Source: Bog-756 sp050014755 (GTDB taxonomy: Bacteria; Actinomycetota; Acidimicrobiia; Acidimicrobiales; RAAP-2). From it: DNA of 12,957 nucleotides. The stretch is from contig JBEKCS010000085.1 in the NCBI GenBank assembly GCA_050014755.1, positions 1 through 12,957 on the forward strand. The letters run 5' to 3'. The position numbers were made by a program, and so were the translations under genes. Positions 12,174 through 12,957 of this stretch are shown here, in pieces; the stretch's first letter is position 1; each line of letters opens with the position of its first letter. The notes beneath the pieces were generated by a model. The model was not told the DNA's origin and made no database searches. It worked only from the letters and a program-made list of their open reading frames with translations.

Positions 12174-12957
12174 ATGAAGCGTTCACGGATCGTTCGGATC
12201 GCCGTCGCAGTGGCGGCGCTGTTCGCGTTGGGGGCCGCGTCGCTGTCGACTGCGCTCCCGGCGGCAGCGGATGGGAGTACCGGCTCCATCAGCGGGACGG
12301 TGACCGCCGCGGACGGCGGAGCCGCGCTGGCGGGCATCTGCGTGACGGCGACGCCCCCCGGGGGCGAGACCGGGAGCGCGACCACCGCGTCCGACGGTTC
12401 GTACACGATCTCGGGCCTGGCACCGAACTCGTACTCGGTGGAATTCTCGATCGGTTGTGGGAACACGGGCAACTACGCGCCCCAGTGGTGGGATGGAGCG
12501 GCGTCACAGACGTCGGGGACCCCCGTGTCGATCACCGGGGGATCCACCATCGGCTCGATCGACGCGCAGCTGGTGACCGGTGGAACGATCAGTGGCACGG
12601 TGACCGCCGCGGAGGGCGGAGCTCCGTTGGCGGGTATCTGCGTGGCTGTCGACGGACCGGGATACGGGCAACCCGGGTTCACCTCCGCGGGAACTGCGGT
12701 GACTGCGTCCGACGGGACCTACACCGTGACGGGACTGGCCCAGAATCAGTACACGGTCGAGTTCTCCGAGGGCTGTGGTAACAGCGGCGGCTACGCCACC
12801 CAGTGGTGGGAGGACGCGTCCTCAGCGAATTCGGCGTTCAGCGTGCAGGTGAATTCGGGTTCCACCGTCGGCTCGATCGATGCGCAGCTGGTCGTCGGCG
12901 GCGCGATCTCCGGATCGGTCACGGCAGCCGTCGGCGGAGCGGAATTGTCCGGGGCCT
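12174..12957 (+). CDS. Secreted protein of tandem Cna_B/carboxypeptidase-regulatory-like repeats (3' partial)
   Basis: This is the first 261 residues of an exported surface or extracellular protein that runs off the window. It starts with a signal peptide: basic MKRSR, a hydrophobic core (6-24), and cleavage probably after the AAA at 30-32. Then come repeats of about 100 residues. Each begins ISGTVTAA and carries GIC, an ASDGSYT/TYTVTGL turn, a second cysteine in GCGN, a QWW motif, and ends GSIDAQLV. This pattern suggests Cna_B or carboxypeptidase-regulatory-like beta sandwiches, with the two cysteines per repeat able to form a disulfide. GAGAGGA at 12156-12162 lies 11 nt upstream; an in-frame ATG at 12162 is an alternative start. 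Function is unknown; adhesion or a structural stalk would fit. The three reading frames and antisense alternatives lack any such pattern. Confidence 0.82.
   Translation, partial: MKRSRIVRIAVAVAALFALGAASLSTALPAAADGSTGSISGTVTAADGGAALAGICVTATPPGGETGSATTASDGSYTISGLAPNSYSVEFSIGCGNTGNYAPQWWDGAASQTSGTPVSITGGSTIGSIDAQLVTGGTISGTVTAAEGGAPLAGICVAVDGPGYGQPGFTSAGTAVTASDGTYTVTGLAQNQYTVEFSEGCGNSGGYATQWWEDASSANSAFSVQVNSGSTVGSIDAQLVVGGAISGSVTAAVGGAELSGA
12285..12957 (+). repeat. Tandem coding repeats of about 300-318 bp
   Basis: Unit 1 starts near 12285, unit 2 near 12585 (300 bp later), and unit 3 near 12903 (318 bp later, cut by the window end). The first ~57 bases of units 1 and 2 are nearly identical, and the QWW and GSIDAQLV segments recur. 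The six-codon length difference lies in the loop after GIC (GPGYGQPGFTSAG in unit 2). DNA-level similarity points to fairly recent internal duplication. Confidence 0.8.

Noticed and set aside
12140..12472. A 110-codon - strand open frame opposite the secreted protein
   Set aside because: Antisense to a signal peptide and repeat domain with clear pattern; no ribosome binding site or motif.
1..12957. tRNA, rRNA, CRISPR, insertion sequence or attachment site
   Set aside because: I looked for cloverleaf-like segments, regularly spaced short repeats, transposase motifs and terminal inverted repeats and saw none.

Overview
The window is high-GC DNA (roughly 70% by eye) with many GTG starts, overlapping start/stop codons and very short intergenic gaps. 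This fits an actinobacterium; a lineage such as Acidimicrobiia is plausible but cannot be fixed from the sequence alone.

Layout. (1) Positions 3-5174, + strand: one tightly overlapping operon whose 5' end lies outside the window. It encodes the flavin/NAD(P) gamma subunit, small subunit and large subunit of a soluble group 3b-type [NiFe] hydrogenase. These are followed by its maturation endopeptidase, a HypC-type chaperone, a ten-helix EamA/DMT permease and a DUF6390-type protein of unknown function. (2) Positions 5175-5320: a short intergenic region with a 14-bp palindrome and a perfect 8-bp inverted repeat. (3) Positions 5321-10115, + strand: a second operon encoding a CooF-type polyferredoxin, a Ni-dependent carbon monoxide dehydrogenase (CooS), a CooC-type nickel-insertion ATPase and an FAD/NAD(P) oxidoreductase (FNOR). 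(4) Positions 10138-11970, - strand: a pyruvate-kinase-like protein convergent with the FNOR gene; a hairpin lies at the junction. (5) Positions 12174 to the end, + strand: the start of a secreted protein built from tandem beta-sandwich repeats of about 100 residues; it is cut by the window edge.

How the genes could work together. CooS would oxidise CO to CO2 and pass electrons through CooF to the flavoprotein, which would make NAD(P)H. Group 3b hydrogenases exchange electrons between NAD(P)H and H2. The two operons side by side therefore suggest a soluble CO to NAD(P)H to H2 route, or co-oxidation of CO and H2 as trace energy sources, without a membrane energy-converting hydrogenase. No acetyl-CoA synthase gene is visible. 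Both metalloenzymes need nickel, and the nickel ATPase CooC carries an N-terminal MCGTCG segment resembling the high-affinity nickel motif of the hydrogenase factor HypB. That and the two accessory genes (permease, DUF6390) are the most unusual parts of the window. CooS itself shows a CX2C rather than CX7C D-cluster motif and an altered histidine channel.

The last two genes look unrelated to gas metabolism. All functional calls come from reading motifs by eye; no database search was possible.
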